Source: a virus
Reading direction: 5' to 3' (one strand)
DNA length: 25,747 nt
IMG/VR virus record: IMGVR_UViG_3300042556_002288
Span: 1-25,747 of that record
The notes beneath the pieces are model-generated. The model did not search any database, was not told the origin of the DNA, and was given only the letters and a program-made list of their open reading frames with translations. Of this stretch, positions 1 through 7,862 are shown piece after piece. Each line of letters begins with the position of its first letter. Within the stretch, counting starts at the first letter, position 1. Position numbers and translations under genes: made by a program.

Positions 1-771
1 AGGTTTTGTCTCCTCATAGCTATTTATAATTTTCTGTTTGATGTCGCCGGGAATGTTTCTAAGATCGATTAGTGTCTGGTTACGAGAGAAACCAGTTCTC
101 GCTGATTCATCTTGCCATTCACCATAATGTTCGGCCATGTATTTCTCAATGACCTTTTGAGTAATAGGTTTCTGTCTTAAATCACGGACAAAACAATCAG
201 CTGGAGAGAAAATGTTTGGTATGCCATCACCTTTGTCGCCACGAATGATTTTCTCTTTTAGTTCTGAGAGTGGGTCTATAGACTTTATGAATTTCTTTTG
301 AGATGGGTTGTATTGTTTGACATTCTCACCATACATTTGTAATTGTAGAAAGTCACCATCACTTGAAAGAATCAAAACCTTTTGGTGTGGTGAATAAATT
401 GGTACCAGGGTGCCAATGATATCATCCGCTTCGGCACCTTCTACATCAATTACTTTATATGGGAAATTTTCTTTGAGTTCTTGCTTTAGTTTAGCAAGAA
501 TGTCGAAAATCAGATGCCAATCTAAATCCGACTTTTCACGATTCTTTTTGCGAGATGCTTTGTAGAATGGAAAGAATTCTTTGCGCCAGTATTTACGGTT
601 ATCACAACAAAGAACAACTTCACCATATTCACCTCTAAAGTTCTTCAGGTGATTACGAATGATGTTTAACACCATATGACGAATTAGGTTTTCATCTAAT
701 TTGCCTTTATGGTTGGCAATTTGAGCCATAAGACCGGCCAGTAATACTTGATTTAAGTCAACGAGAATCAT
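1..771 (-). CDS. rnh: T4-type RNase H / flap 5'-3' exonuclease, 3' end cut by window edge
   Basis: The gene reads from an ATG at 771 off the left edge of the window, giving 257 codons with no stop. It resembles the T4 RNase H (FEN-1/5'-nuclease) family, which removes RNA primers from Okazaki fragments behind the replisome. I translated it directly. Acidic metal-binding positions occur where the family has them: D5 in VDLNQ, D57 in CCDNRKYWR, E111/E114/D116/D117 in EGAEADD, D138 and D140 in SSDGDF, and a helix-hairpin-helix-like GDKGDGIPN at 178-186. T4 RNase H is about 305 residues, so roughly 50 C-terminal residues probably lie outside. It follows the gene at 805-1152 with a 33-base gap that contains an AT-rich TATAAT on the minus strand (794-799), possibly a weak promoter. 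Family call is confident; exact function is inferred from the family. Confidence 0.9.
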   Translation of the reverse strand, partial: MILVDLNQVLLAGLMAQIANHKGKLDENLIRHMVLNIIRNHLKNFRGEYGEVVLCCDNRKYWRKEFFPFYKASRKKNREKSDLDWHLIFDILAKLKQELKENFPYKVIDVEGAEADDIIGTLVPIYSPHQKVLILSSDGDFLQLQMYGENVKQYNPSQKKFIKSIDPLSELKEKIIRGDKGDGIPNIFSPADCFVRDLRQKPITQKVIEKYMAEHYGEWQDESARTGFSRNQTLIDLRNIPGDIKQKIINSYEETKP

Positions 772-804
772 AACAAACTTTCACAGTTTCAAAATTATAT
801 TATA

Positions 805-1152
805 TCACTTCTTTTTCATTAAGGCAAGAATTTTGTTTACGAGTTTGTCTGATGTGGTAGTCTTTCTGGCAATTATACCAAAAAATCCACCTGGTATTAA
901 ACCAGAAGCGTATTCTAACGGACAGGCAAGAATTGCTTCAAATTCATCAACATCATCATATTCTTCCGAATTCTCTTTACTCTCACGGAACAATACAATG
1001 TGATATAAATCACCTAATGAATTTCCACCAATCTTTTCACCAGGATTTGCATACTGTGAACTCATGATGTGAATTTGATCTTCTGTTTCACCTGCCAAAA
1101 AATAAAGAAAATCTAATTTTTCATCTTTCAGAGGCTTTAACATTTCTAACAT
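805..1152 (-). CDS. Conserved-looking hypothetical protein
   Basis: A 115-residue soluble protein I do not recognise. It is mixed alpha/beta in appearance, with an acidic middle (SKENSEEYDDVDEFE, about residues 58-72), a hydrophobic glycine-rich segment (LIPGGFFGIIARK, about 85-97) and a lysine-rich C-terminus. There is no signal peptide or membrane segment. The ATG at 1152 is preferred over the ATG three codons later because AAAGGATTACA gives an AGGA ribosome-binding site at good spacing just before it. The first 7 bases overlap the end of the GIY-YIG gene, so the two are probably translated together. It sits between DNA-metabolism genes, which suggests but does not show a role in nucleotide or DNA metabolism. 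Confidence 0.75.
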   Translation of the reverse strand: MLEMLKPLKDEKLDFLYFLAGETEDQIHIMSSQYANPGEKIGGNSLGDLYHIVLFRESKENSEEYDDVDEFEAILACPLEYASGLIPGGFFGIIARKTTTSDKLVNKILALMKKK

Positions 1153-1559
1153 TGTAATCCTTTTATATGTGATTTTCTAACTCGTACCATTATCCATGTA
1201 TTGTAATAGTCATCGCTTTCCATTACACCACGAACAAATTGCTCTTTTGCTTCGAGATAACCACATTCACCTTTTGATTTACATAAATGAAGTATTTCAC
1301 GGACAAATTTTTCATGTCCTAATTGTAACACATCTTTCTGTAAGATGTCACTACTTCCATAGTAAGTTTGCCAATTAGATTGGACTTTGAGTTTTTTCTT
1401 TTTACCTTTGACTTGTTTGGTTTTGGTAGAATAAAAAAATTTCTTGCCTATGTATTTTTTACCATTCGTCAGATTAGTAATCTGATACACGAACCCGTAA
1501 TTATCACCAATCAAGTCTTCCGTAAAATCTTTACCATCATATTGCCAGTTTAGTCCCAT
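1146..1559 (-). CDS. Putative GIY-YIG nuclease-like protein
   Basis: A 137-residue protein whose first half resembles the GIY-YIG nuclease fold. GFVY at 22-25 (the GIY element) is followed after a short loop by KKYIGKK at 34-40 (the YIG element). A very lysine-rich stretch follows (about 46-59), then YYGSS at 66-70 and a candidate catalytic Glu in LEAKEQ (103 or 106). Families with this fold include free-standing phage homing endonucleases (Seg type, I-TevI) and DNA-degrading nucleases such as T4 DenA. I cannot place it more precisely: no separate DNA-binding domain is visible and the C-terminus is short and basic. The start overlaps the preceding zinc-ribbon gene by 10 bases (AAGGAATGGGACTAA), with an AAGGA directly abutting the ATG, so translation is probably coupled. 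Location beside nrdB is notable because nrd genes are common homing targets. Confidence 0.7.
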   Translation of the reverse strand: MGLNWQYDGKDFTEDLIGDNYGFVYQITNLTNGKKYIGKKFFYSTKTKQVKGKKKKLKVQSNWQTYYGSSDILQKDVLQLGHEKFVREILHLCKSKGECGYLEAKEQFVRGVMESDDYYNTWIMVRVRKSHIKGLQC

Positions 1560-1738
1560 TCCTTAGTGTCCAAATCATCGTCATCATCCTCTATATAGTC
1601 CTCGGATAATTCTTCGATTTGTTCACCACAGAATGGACAATGTTCTGGTAAGTCTTGAGATACCATTTCTTCCATATACGATACGTTATAAGTTGATTCA
1701 CAACTCAGGCATTCACCTGATAATGATTTGTTTGTCAT
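1550..1738 (-). CDS. Small zinc-ribbon protein with acidic tail
   Basis: A 62-residue protein with two CxxC knuckles, C10-x2-C13 and C34-x2-C37 (CLSC and CPFC), the spacing of a single zinc ribbon. A strongly acidic C-terminus follows (EDYIEDDDDDLD, about 46-57). The fold is usually used for nucleic-acid or protein contacts; with so acidic a tail, a protein-binding or regulatory role seems more likely, but that is inference. The ATG at 1738 has AAGGA about eight bases upstream. It lies 9 bases after the nrdB stop and overlaps the GIY-YIG gene by 10 bases, so it appears to be part of the nrd transcription unit. Confidence 0.75.
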   Translation of the reverse strand: MTNKSLSGECLSCESTYNVSYMEEMVSQDLPEHCPFCGEQIEELSEDYIEDDDDDLDTKEWD

Positions 1739-1747
1739 TTAAATTCC

Positions 1748-2734
1748 TTAATGAGCCCAAACATCTCCCCAATTTCCAGACAAAGCTCCTTTTGCATAGT
1801 CAGTAGCACGATTTTCAAAGAAATTAGTATGTGTTGGTGCGTTAATCATTTCTTCTACCCATGGTAGAGGATTCTTTTTCACTTTAAACACACCTTTGAG
1901 TCCTAATGAAATCAATCGGCGGTCTGCAATATAACGAATATACTTCTTAACATCTTCTGCTGAGAGTCCTTCCATTTGATTTACACCAAATGCTAGGTCA
2001 ATAAACTTATCTTCTAGTTGAACCATTCTCTCAGCAACCGTGTAGATTTTTCCTTTGAGTTCATCATTCCAAATCTCACGATTTTCTTCTATGTATGTTC
2101 TGAATAATTTAATCATGGATTCTGCGTGTTGAGTTTCATCAACAATCGACCAAGTAATAATTTGTCCCATACCTTTCATTTTACCATGACGAGCAAAGTT
2201 TAATAACATGATGAACGAACTAAACAATTGCATACCTTCAGTAAAGGCGGAGAACACAGCAATATGTGTGGCAGTATTCTCTCTTGTGGTATTCTTACTA
2301 GAGATGTCCATAATGTAATCATGTTTCTCACGCATCGCTTCATACTCTAGGAACTCATTGTATGTGGTTTCAGGTAGACCTAGTGTTTCAATGAGGTGTG
2401 AGTAAGCTGCAATGTGTAACGCCTCTCTGGCAGCGAATCCTGTTAGCATCATACGAATTTCTGGTTGTGGAAAGTATGGCAGATAATTCTTAACATATCC
2501 ACCAGCCACATCAATATCACCTTGTGTAAAGAAACGGAATATTTGAGTTAAAAATGTTTTTTCTTCTTTACTTAATTTTTTCTTCCAATCTTTTACATCT
2601 TCAGCCATAGGAACTTCGGTGTGTAACCAATGAGATTGCTCATGTTTCAACCAAGCTTCATATGCCCATGGATAATTAAAAGGTTTGAAATAATTGCGTT
2701 CTTCCGAAAGATTTGATTCTATTTTTTTTATCAT
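1748..2734 (-). CDS. nrdB: Ribonucleotide reductase class I, small (beta, radical) subunit
   Basis: A 328-residue R2 subunit. It holds the di-iron/tyrosyl radical cofactor that the large subunit uses to reduce ribonucleotides to deoxyribonucleotides. The metal ligands align with E. coli R2: D73, E104 and H107 (EALHIAAY), E166 (EGMQ), E200 and H203 (DETQH). The radical tyrosine is present as Y111, so this looks like a normal Tyr-radical enzyme and not a Phe- or Leu-substituted subclass. Length is slightly short for the family (about 340-390). The ATG at 2734 follows AAGGA. It lies 17 bases after nrdA, and the pair would supply dNTPs for phage replication. The gene appears intact, without intron or frameshift. 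Confidence 0.95.
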   Translation of the reverse strand: MIKKIESNLSEERNYFKPFNYPWAYEAWLKHEQSHWLHTEVPMAEDVKDWKKKLSKEEKTFLTQIFRFFTQGDIDVAGGYVKNYLPYFPQPEIRMMLTGFAAREALHIAAYSHLIETLGLPETTYNEFLEYEAMREKHDYIMDISSKNTTRENTATHIAVFSAFTEGMQLFSSFIMLLNFARHGKMKGMGQIITWSIVDETQHAESMIKLFRTYIEENREIWNDELKGKIYTVAERMVQLEDKFIDLAFGVNQMEGLSAEDVKKYIRYIADRRLISLGLKGVFKVKKNPLPWVEEMINAPTHTNFFENRATDYAKGALSGNWGDVWAH

Positions 2735-2751
2735 TATTGTTTTTCCTTAAA

Positions 2752-4539
2752 TTAACCTTCGCAAGCAATACAGTCATTACCTTGTGCTATTTGTTCCATG
2801 TCCAATTCTTTAATTACTTGTCGTTCAATCTTTTTGGATACTTTATCAGCTTTACCAATCTTCTCTGAACGGCAATAATACAAAGTTTTCAATCCTTTTT
2901 TCCATGCCATGAAATGAATAGCATGAATATATTTGATGTGTGCATCTGGTCTAAAGAACAGATTGAGTGATTGTGCTTGGTCGATATATGCTTGACGATC
3001 AGCAGCCAAATCAATCACCCATCGTTGATCAATTTCCATAGATGTTTTGAATACATCTTTAACTGCTTCATCGAGTATATCTAAATGCTGAACTGAACCA
3101 TCATTCGCAATGATAGACGACCAAATTTCATTATATTCTTCTTCGTCTTTTGCTTTCTCTTTGATGATAACATCCAACCAACGATTCTTGTTTAAGTAAG
3201 CACCAGATAGTGTATCTTGCCGATAAGCATTAGCACGGTATGGCTCAACACTAGGTGATGTATTACCCATAATGATAGAGCTACTAGCATTAGGAGCGAT
3301 AGCCATAACATGACTAAACCTGCGGCCGGTGCCGACTGCATCTGGTGCTTCACCACGTTCTTTACCCAATTCAATATTTGCAACATCTAATCCTTCTTTA
3401 ATGTGTTTGAACATTCTGTTGTTTGCAACTTTGGCCATTACTCCTTCAAAAGCAATGCCATTACGCTGTAGATAAGCATGGAACCCAAGAGCACCGATAC
3501 CGATAGAACGTTCTCTTTCGGCACTATATCTTGCACGAGCGATAGCATCAGGAGCATTAGCGATGAAGTAATTAAGGACGTTATCAAGCATTTCGGCAAC
3601 GTCTTTGAGAAATAATGGTTCAGACTTCCATTCATCATAGTTCTCCAAGTTCAATGAAGATAGGCAACATACTGCTGTGCGCTCTTCGTTTGTAGGTAGA
3701 ATAATCTCTGAACAAAGATTTGATTGGTGAATCTTCAAACCTTTATCTTTGAGAAATTCTGGTAGTTCACGGTTACTTGTATCGATGTAATGAATGTATG
3801 GTTCACCGGTCATCATACGAAGCTCTAGAATTTTTTGCCAAAGTTCTTTTGCTGATACAACTTCACGGACTTCACCTGAGTGTGGGTCTTTTAATTCCCA
3901 ATCATCTTTTGCTTCAGGATCCAACATACACTTTTCAATGATGTTCATAAAATCATCAGTGATATTAATACCATGGTGTAGATTCAAACAACGAACATTA
4001 GGGTCGCCTGTCGGCTTCCGCATCTCTAAGAAAGGGATAATATCTGGATGAGAAATGCTGAGGTAAGCAGCATAACTGCCCCTGCGAGTGCGACCTTGCC
4101 GGTATGCCAAAGAACTGGCGTCATAGATTTTGAGGTGAGGCATGACACCAGTAGATTTATCGTCTGCTGAACGAATACCAAAGCCAATGCCAACACCACC
4201 CCCGAGCATAGAAAGCCAATTAGTTTCTGATAGGTTATCAACTAGTCCCTCCGCAGTATCTTCAATGTAATTAAGAAAGCATGATATAGGCATACCACGC
4301 TTAGAACGACCAAAAGAAAGAATGGGAGTAGAATAAGACAGCCAATGTTTGCTAGCGTAGTCGTATAATCTCTGTGCGTGTTCCGGATTGGAACTAAACG
4401 ATTTCGATACAAATGCGAATCTGTGTTGTGGTGATTCTTCATCTTCCTTCATGTAACTTTCTTTAAGTCTTTTAATGCCAAGTTCATCAAACAATTTATC
4501 TCTTTGTAAATCTATTTTAATGCCTAGGTATTCAGTCAT
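2752..4539 (-). CDS. nrdA: Ribonucleotide reductase class I, large (alpha, catalytic) subunit, lacking ATP-cone
   Basis: A 595-residue R1 subunit. Active-site residues align with E. coli NrdA: C87 (PISCF) and C291 (AVCCLS) for the redox pair, N274/C276/E278 (SNLCSEI) around the thiyl radical cysteine, Y554-Y555 (TLYYCRSE) for radical transfer, and a C-terminal C590-x2-C593 (CIAC) for reduction by thioredoxin or glutaredoxin. The first redox cysteine is residue 87 instead of 225, so the N-terminal ATP-cone that senses ATP/dATP is absent and the protein is about 150 residues shorter than T4 or E. coli NrdA. AGAGGCG precedes the ATG at 4539. An upstream extension is unlikely because primase ends only 36 bases away. 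NrdB follows immediately. Confidence 0.95.
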   Translation of the reverse strand: MTEYLGIKIDLQRDKLFDELGIKRLKESYMKEDEESPQHRFAFVSKSFSSNPEHAQRLYDYASKHWLSYSTPILSFGRSKRGMPISCFLNYIEDTAEGLVDNLSETNWLSMLGGGVGIGFGIRSADDKSTGVMPHLKIYDASSLAYRQGRTRRGSYAAYLSISHPDIIPFLEMRKPTGDPNVRCLNLHHGINITDDFMNIIEKCMLDPEAKDDWELKDPHSGEVREVVSAKELWQKILELRMMTGEPYIHYIDTSNRELPEFLKDKGLKIHQSNLCSEIILPTNEERTAVCCLSSLNLENYDEWKSEPLFLKDVAEMLDNVLNYFIANAPDAIARARYSAERERSIGIGALGFHAYLQRNGIAFEGVMAKVANNRMFKHIKEGLDVANIELGKERGEAPDAVGTGRRFSHVMAIAPNASSSIIMGNTSPSVEPYRANAYRQDTLSGAYLNKNRWLDVIIKEKAKDEEEYNEIWSSIIANDGSVQHLDILDEAVKDVFKTSMEIDQRWVIDLAADRQAYIDQAQSLNLFFRPDAHIKYIHAIHFMAWKKGLKTLYYCRSEKIGKADKVSKKIERQVIKELDMEQIAQGNDCIACEG

Positions 4540-4575
4540 GCTTATTTCGCCTCTTATTATTATTACTACAATTAC

Positions 4576-5586
4576 TTAAATCTTTTTCCACCGAATAAAT
4601 TCAGCTTTTGCTCTCAAATTTACGAATGTATTTTTACTTATGATATCTTGGATTTCGTCTGGTGAGAAACCATCTTTGACCATATCGTTAATATCTTTAG
4701 AATCAATCATATCTGGCCAAATTACTACATTATAATGTTTTTCTATTGCATCATCAATTTTTTTAATAATTTCTTTATTACGTGGTTCATTATCAAATAT
4801 CAATGTTACTTTGGACTTATCGTATATAGATGTGATGGATTCTAGGTTACTATCTGCCGTGGCCACAGCATTATCAATGAACATTGAGTCAATCGGACCT
4901 TCGACCACATAGATCATCTTCTCCTCGTCAATCCTATCAAGTCCAAATATCTTATGGTTATCTTCGTGTGTCTTAATAGTAATATATCTTAACTTTGATT
5001 CACCTAATGCTCTGCCTTGTATGGCTACTAGATTCTTTTCCGCATCATAGAACGGTATGACAAGACGCTTATCGTTTTTAGTGAGTTCCTTCTCAATCCC
5101 AAGACTTTGTATGAAGGCTGCGAAATCTTCCGCATAGTATAGTTGCGAGAGAAAGGCCTCCGGAATCCGTCTTGACTGAACATAGACTTTAGCAAAATGT
5201 GCCTCTGGTAAAGAGTCGATAGATGGAAGGTCCAACGATTTTTTAAATATTGGCTTGGTTGTTTTTGCCTCTTCGAATTTTGGTTTCTCATAATTGTTAT
5301 TTCCTGTTTCACCATTCTTATATCGTTCAAGAGCATACTCTTTAAGTAAGTTCGGGTCTACTTGTTTTAGGAAGTTATAGAATGTGGTGCTAACTCCACA
5401 GTTATGACACATGAAGAAATAATCATTCTTTTTGCGATAAACATAACCACGAGATTTTAGCTTATTCTTTTGAGAATCACCACATAGAGGACACCTAAAA
5501 TTATAAAGGTCATCCTTCTTCTTGGTAAACCTTTGTAATTTTGGCGAAAGTTGTAACAGGAAAGTCCTGTCGATGAAAACACTCAT
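4576..5586 (-). CDS. 61: DNA primase, T4 gp61 / DnaG type
   Basis: A 336-residue primase that would synthesise RNA primers for lagging-strand replication with the replicative helicase (gp41 in T4). The N-terminus holds a zinc-binding domain, C32-x2-C35 and C60-x2-C63 (CPLCGD and CHNCG). The Toprim catalytic centre follows: E229 in VVEGPIDS, D265 and E267 in IFDNEPRN, and a downstream SKDINDMV element (296-303) comparable to the DnaG KDPDE region. Length matches T4 gp61 (342). The start at 5586 has only a weak purine-rich site before it. It is the first DNA-metabolism gene after the lysis cassette and is followed by nrdA. Domain content makes the assignment firm. Confidence 0.92.
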   Translation of the reverse strand: MSVFIDRTFLLQLSPKLQRFTKKKDDLYNFRCPLCGDSQKNKLKSRGYVYRKKNDYFFMCHNCGVSTTFYNFLKQVDPNLLKEYALERYKNGETGNNNYEKPKFEEAKTTKPIFKKSLDLPSIDSLPEAHFAKVYVQSRRIPEAFLSQLYYAEDFAAFIQSLGIEKELTKNDKRLVIPFYDAEKNLVAIQGRALGESKLRYITIKTHEDNHKIFGLDRIDEEKMIYVVEGPIDSMFIDNAVATADSNLESITSIYDKSKVTLIFDNEPRNKEIIKKIDDAIEKHYNVVIWPDMIDSKDINDMVKDGFSPDEIQDIISKNTFVNLRAKAEFIRWKKI

Positions 5587-5608
5587 AATATATTATTTCA
5601 AAAAATTC

Positions 5609-6031
5609 TTATTTAATTAACTTACTTATTGTATCTAAATTTACATTAGAAATCAACCATGAAACAGCAATAATACCACCGGCAACCATCCATTTCCATT
5701 GTAGTATTTTATCGAGAGATTCTTTTTCGTTTTTGTTGTGGTCACTCATATCTTTACGGAGAGATTTGAATTCTTCCATAATCTCTTTATTAGAACTTTC
5801 CATTTTATCCAAAACGGTATCTATTCGTTGATGTATTTCTTTGATATCAGCCTCCGTTTCGAGTCTACGATTATCCATGTCTGTATATACCTTTGCAATA
5901 TGCCGGTCGTGTTGATCTACCAGTTTCTCTATAACCTGGTCCATTTTATTACAAAGTGCAGATAAAGTCAATACCTGTGTCTTTAAAACACCAATATCAA
6001 CTTTAATGTCGGTATCGTCAAACTCTGACAT
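5609..6031 (-). CDS. Coiled-coil protein with C-terminal membrane anchor
   Basis: A 140-residue protein with a long charged helix (about residues 12-108, heptad-like spacing of hydrophobics) and one hydrophobic segment near the C-terminus (about 112-130, WKWMVAGGIIAVSWLIS). This gives a tail-anchored membrane protein whose coiled coil would lie in the cytoplasm if the insertion is typical. The layout recalls XhlA-type haemolysin/lysis accessory proteins of phages, but I see no diagnostic motif. The ATG at 6031 directly follows the TAA of the gene at 6032-6223, so translation is likely coupled. It ends 22 bases before primase. A lysis-accessory role is inferred from topology and position. Confidence 0.7.
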   Translation of the reverse strand: MSEFDDTDIKVDIGVLKTQVLTLSALCNKMDQVIEKLVDQHDRHIAKVYTDMDNRRLETEADIKEIHQRIDTVLDKMESSNKEIMEEFKSLRKDMSDHNKNEKESLDKILQWKWMVAGGIIAVSWLISNVNLDTISKLIK

Positions 6032-6223
6032 TTATTTCTTTTCTGGTACTTTAGTGCCATCTAATTTCTTATGCACTTTAATTTCTTTGCAAACTTCTTT
6101 TTCTTTACCAGTCTTTGGATCTTTTTGCATCACACAGGCTTTTTTGGTTTCAGCTGCTTGAGCAACTTGATAACCAACTAAAGACCAAGCGACAATATTA
6201 AGTGCAATTAAAAGCTTTTTCAT
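6032..6223 (-). CDS. Small exported protein with signal peptide
   Basis: A 63-residue protein with a clear signal peptide: MKKLL basic start, hydrophobic core, and likely cleavage after AQA (about residues 21-23). The mature product is only about 40 residues, very lysine-rich, and has two cysteines (C30 and C41) that could form a disulfide in the periplasm. I do not recognise a family. It overlaps the holin-like gene by ATGA and abuts the coiled-coil gene, so it belongs to the envelope/lysis operon. A periplasmic antagonist or effector acting on cell wall or membrane is possible, but nothing in the sequence shows it. Confidence 0.7.
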   Translation of the reverse strand: MKKLLIALNIVAWSLVGYQVAQAAETKKACVMQKDPKTGKEKEVCKEIKVHKKLDGTKVPEKK

Positions 6224-6444
6224 TTTTGTTCTTCCTTTTTAGCAAATTTTTCTGAGGCAGTAAAACCTAATCCTGCGATTACCAAATATATCATTGAATC
6301 AAATAATGATGGTGTTACTTTATAACCAAAAATATCAGCAATAAGAGCAAACGTGCATACGACAAAAGCCGTTACCGTCACAAATCTTTTACTACTAATA
6401 GAACCATTTGTTCCATCTGACAACATACTATTTAACCAATTCAT
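6220..6444 (-). CDS. Holin-like two-helix membrane protein
   Basis: A 74-residue protein with two hydrophobic segments (about 20-40 and 47-64) and a short charged tail (SEKFAKKEEQK). This is the size and topology of small phage holins, which form membrane lesions that release or activate the endolysin. No family-specific motif proves holin function, and the protein at 6448-6966 also has two membrane segments, so either or both may act. Start ATG at 6444. It lies 3 bases after the gene at 6448-6966 and overlaps the exported peptide gene by ATGA. Its place in the same operon as the GH19 endolysin and spanins supports the call. Confidence 0.6.
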   Translation of the reverse strand: MNWLNSMLSDGTNGSISSKRFVTVTAFVVCTFALIADIFGYKVTPSLFDSMIYLVIAGLGFTASEKFAKKEEQK

Positions 6445-6447
6445 TTA

Positions 6448-6966
6448 TTATAACTCCGGTTGTGGTGGTTGAACAGGTGCAGGTTTACCACCAAATCCTG
6501 TTGTAACAGATGGTGTAAACGGTGCAGCTGTTGGTGTTGCGGTAAATTGATTGGTATTTCCGCCAAATGAACTTGTAAATTGTGATGTGTTACCACCAAA
6601 ACTTGTTGAAGGTGCAGATGGAGTTGTTGGTGCAGGCGATACTGTTGTTTTCGCTGTTGCTGCTTGTAGTGCAATCTTTTGTGACTCTTTATCACCACCA
6701 GCCAACATGATACCTGATAATGTGCCGGTTAGAAATGTGGCGATAGGCACAATTAACTCAAAAAACTTCTGGTCAATCGGTGAAATAGCATTGAGTGGTT
6801 GTGTTACAAATATCAACGAATATAATACAACAAACACAATACCAAACAATGTAAGTGCTAAACAAATACCAATGAAGAACCGTAACCGAGCCATAAGCTG
6901 ATCTTCGGTATACATGAAGTTTTGCTCTGGTTGTTTTTCTTCTTTATTAAAAATATTTAAGTTCAT
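6448..6966 (-). CDS. Two-TM membrane protein with Pro/Thr/Gly-rich repeat tail
   Basis: I take the ATG at 6966, giving 172 residues. A slightly longer reading from a TTG at 6972 is less likely, because the ATG overlaps the upstream stop as ATGA. A cytoplasmic-looking N-terminus is followed by two hydrophobic segments (about 28-54 and 68-91). After them comes a disordered tail of about 75 residues rich in Thr, Pro, Ser and Gly. The tail has two copies of FGGNT[SN]QFT (about 123-131 and 134-142) and a partial third FGG at about 158. Function is not recognisable; holin, antiholin or other envelope protein are options. The low-complexity tail and repeats are unusual for a small phage membrane protein. 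Confidence 0.7.
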   Translation of the reverse strand: MNLNIFNKEEKQPEQNFMYTEDQLMARLRFFIGICLALTLFGIVFVVLYSLIFVTQPLNAISPIDQKFFELIVPIATFLTGTLSGIMLAGGDKESQKIALQAATAKTTVSPAPTTPSAPSTSFGGNTSQFTSSFGGNTNQFTATPTAAPFTPSVTTGFGGKPAPVQPPQPEL

Positions 6967-7235
6967 TTGCAATTTGCTCCTGTTACTGGCGTGACTGGTG
7001 TTTTTTGTGACATAGGTTGATTACCATCTGGACCAATTCGTGGATCATTTTGGCCTTTGAAAATATGTTCCGGACAAGTTCTTGTTACATCACAGTATGG
7101 TAACTTGCACATTGGTTTATCCCAATTATTTGGATCTTGGCATGGATAACGGAATCGGTCACCACTAAAATACGCCAATGTTAAAGGTAATAACAAAATG
7201 AACAATATCCATTTCATTAACTTTTTATCGTTCAT
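6963..7235 (-). CDS. Cys-rich protein with N-terminal membrane anchor or signal
   Basis: A 90-residue protein with one hydrophobic segment at about 7-23, either an anchor or an uncleaved signal. An exported domain follows that is rich in Cys, Pro and Asp: C32, C43, C48, C54 and C89. The cysteines suggest disulfide bonding in the periplasm. No family recognised. AGGAG lies about eight bases before the ATG at 7235, which overlaps the endolysin stop by one base (TAATG), so it is co-translated with the endolysin. The downstream neighbour overlaps as ATGA. A role at lysis is suggested by context only. Confidence 0.7.
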   Translation of the reverse strand: MNDKKLMKWILFILLLPLTLAYFSGDRFRYPCQDPNNWDKPMCKLPYCDVTRTCPEHIFKGQNDPRIGPDGNQPMSQKTPVTPVTGANCK

Positions 7236-7861
7236 TAATGAACTCCTAATACATGAAGTGCGTGTTCATAATGTTTAACTCTATCTTCAAGACCAATGGT
7301 GCCACCATTGATACGCTTTGTTAATGTGAGAATGTCACCTTTGTCGGCCCATTGATTGAGATTGTTTGTTTCCCAAAACCAACAAGCAGATTGAGCTGCA
7401 CCTTCAAATGTTTGTAAATATTCAGATGCCTCTTCAACGGTAATACCAAGTGAGGCAGCGAACCAAGAATAGTTTTCTTTGCCTGTCAATTGAATGAGTC
7501 CACGGCCACAATATCTAAATCCGTCACCAGATTCTTCTGGTCCATTTCCCATACGATTAGCATAGATACGATTTGCGATAGCTTCTTGTTTATTTGGTTT
7601 GTTAGCATATTCTTCTGCTAGTGCATCTGTAGGAAAATACTTACCAAATAATTTACGTAATGTTGCAGCACGATAATTTAGATTTTCTTTGAGAAACATA
7701 AAATTACCCGATTCGTGAGCGCATTGTGCTATGAAAGCTGCAATGCGTTGAGGAGTATTAATCTCATACTCAGGCAAAAGTTGTGCTAGAGCATTATGCC
7801 ATTGGTCAATGTATGGATTCTTTGGCAGTAATTGTTTGAGTTGGTCTTTTGTTAGTTCCAT
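7235..7861 (-). CDS. GH19 (chitinase-like) endolysin
   Basis: I choose the ATG at 7861 (208 residues) over a TTG seven codons upstream, which would intrude into the preceding gene. The protein matches the glycoside hydrolase 19 fold used by many phage endolysins to cleave peptidoglycan. E50 in CAHESGNF and E59 in LKENLNY are the likely catalytic pair, followed by the family signature GRGLIQLTGKENY (about 119-131) and a C-terminal TKRINGG element. There is no signal peptide, so it needs a holin to reach the wall. Several membrane proteins downstream and the spanin pair upstream in the same operon complete a lysis module. Confidence 0.92.
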   Translation of the reverse strand: MELTKDQLKQLLPKNPYIDQWHNALAQLLPEYEINTPQRIAAFIAQCAHESGNFMFLKENLNYRAATLRKLFGKYFPTDALAEEYANKPNKQEAIANRIYANRMGNGPEESGDGFRYCGRGLIQLTGKENYSWFAASLGITVEEASEYLQTFEGAAQSACWFWETNNLNQWADKGDILTLTKRINGGTIGLEDRVKHYEHALHVLGVH

Positions 7862-7862
7862 T

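Noticed and set aside
3192-4442. Several 60-85 codon frames within nrdA on both strands
   Set aside because: All lie inside a gene with complete catalytic residues in one frame; they are composition artefacts.
6551-6901. 116-codon open frame on the plus strand
   Set aside because: It lies antisense within a membrane-protein gene that has a good start and ATGA coupling; the composition reflects the complement of the Thr/Pro/Gly-rich tail.
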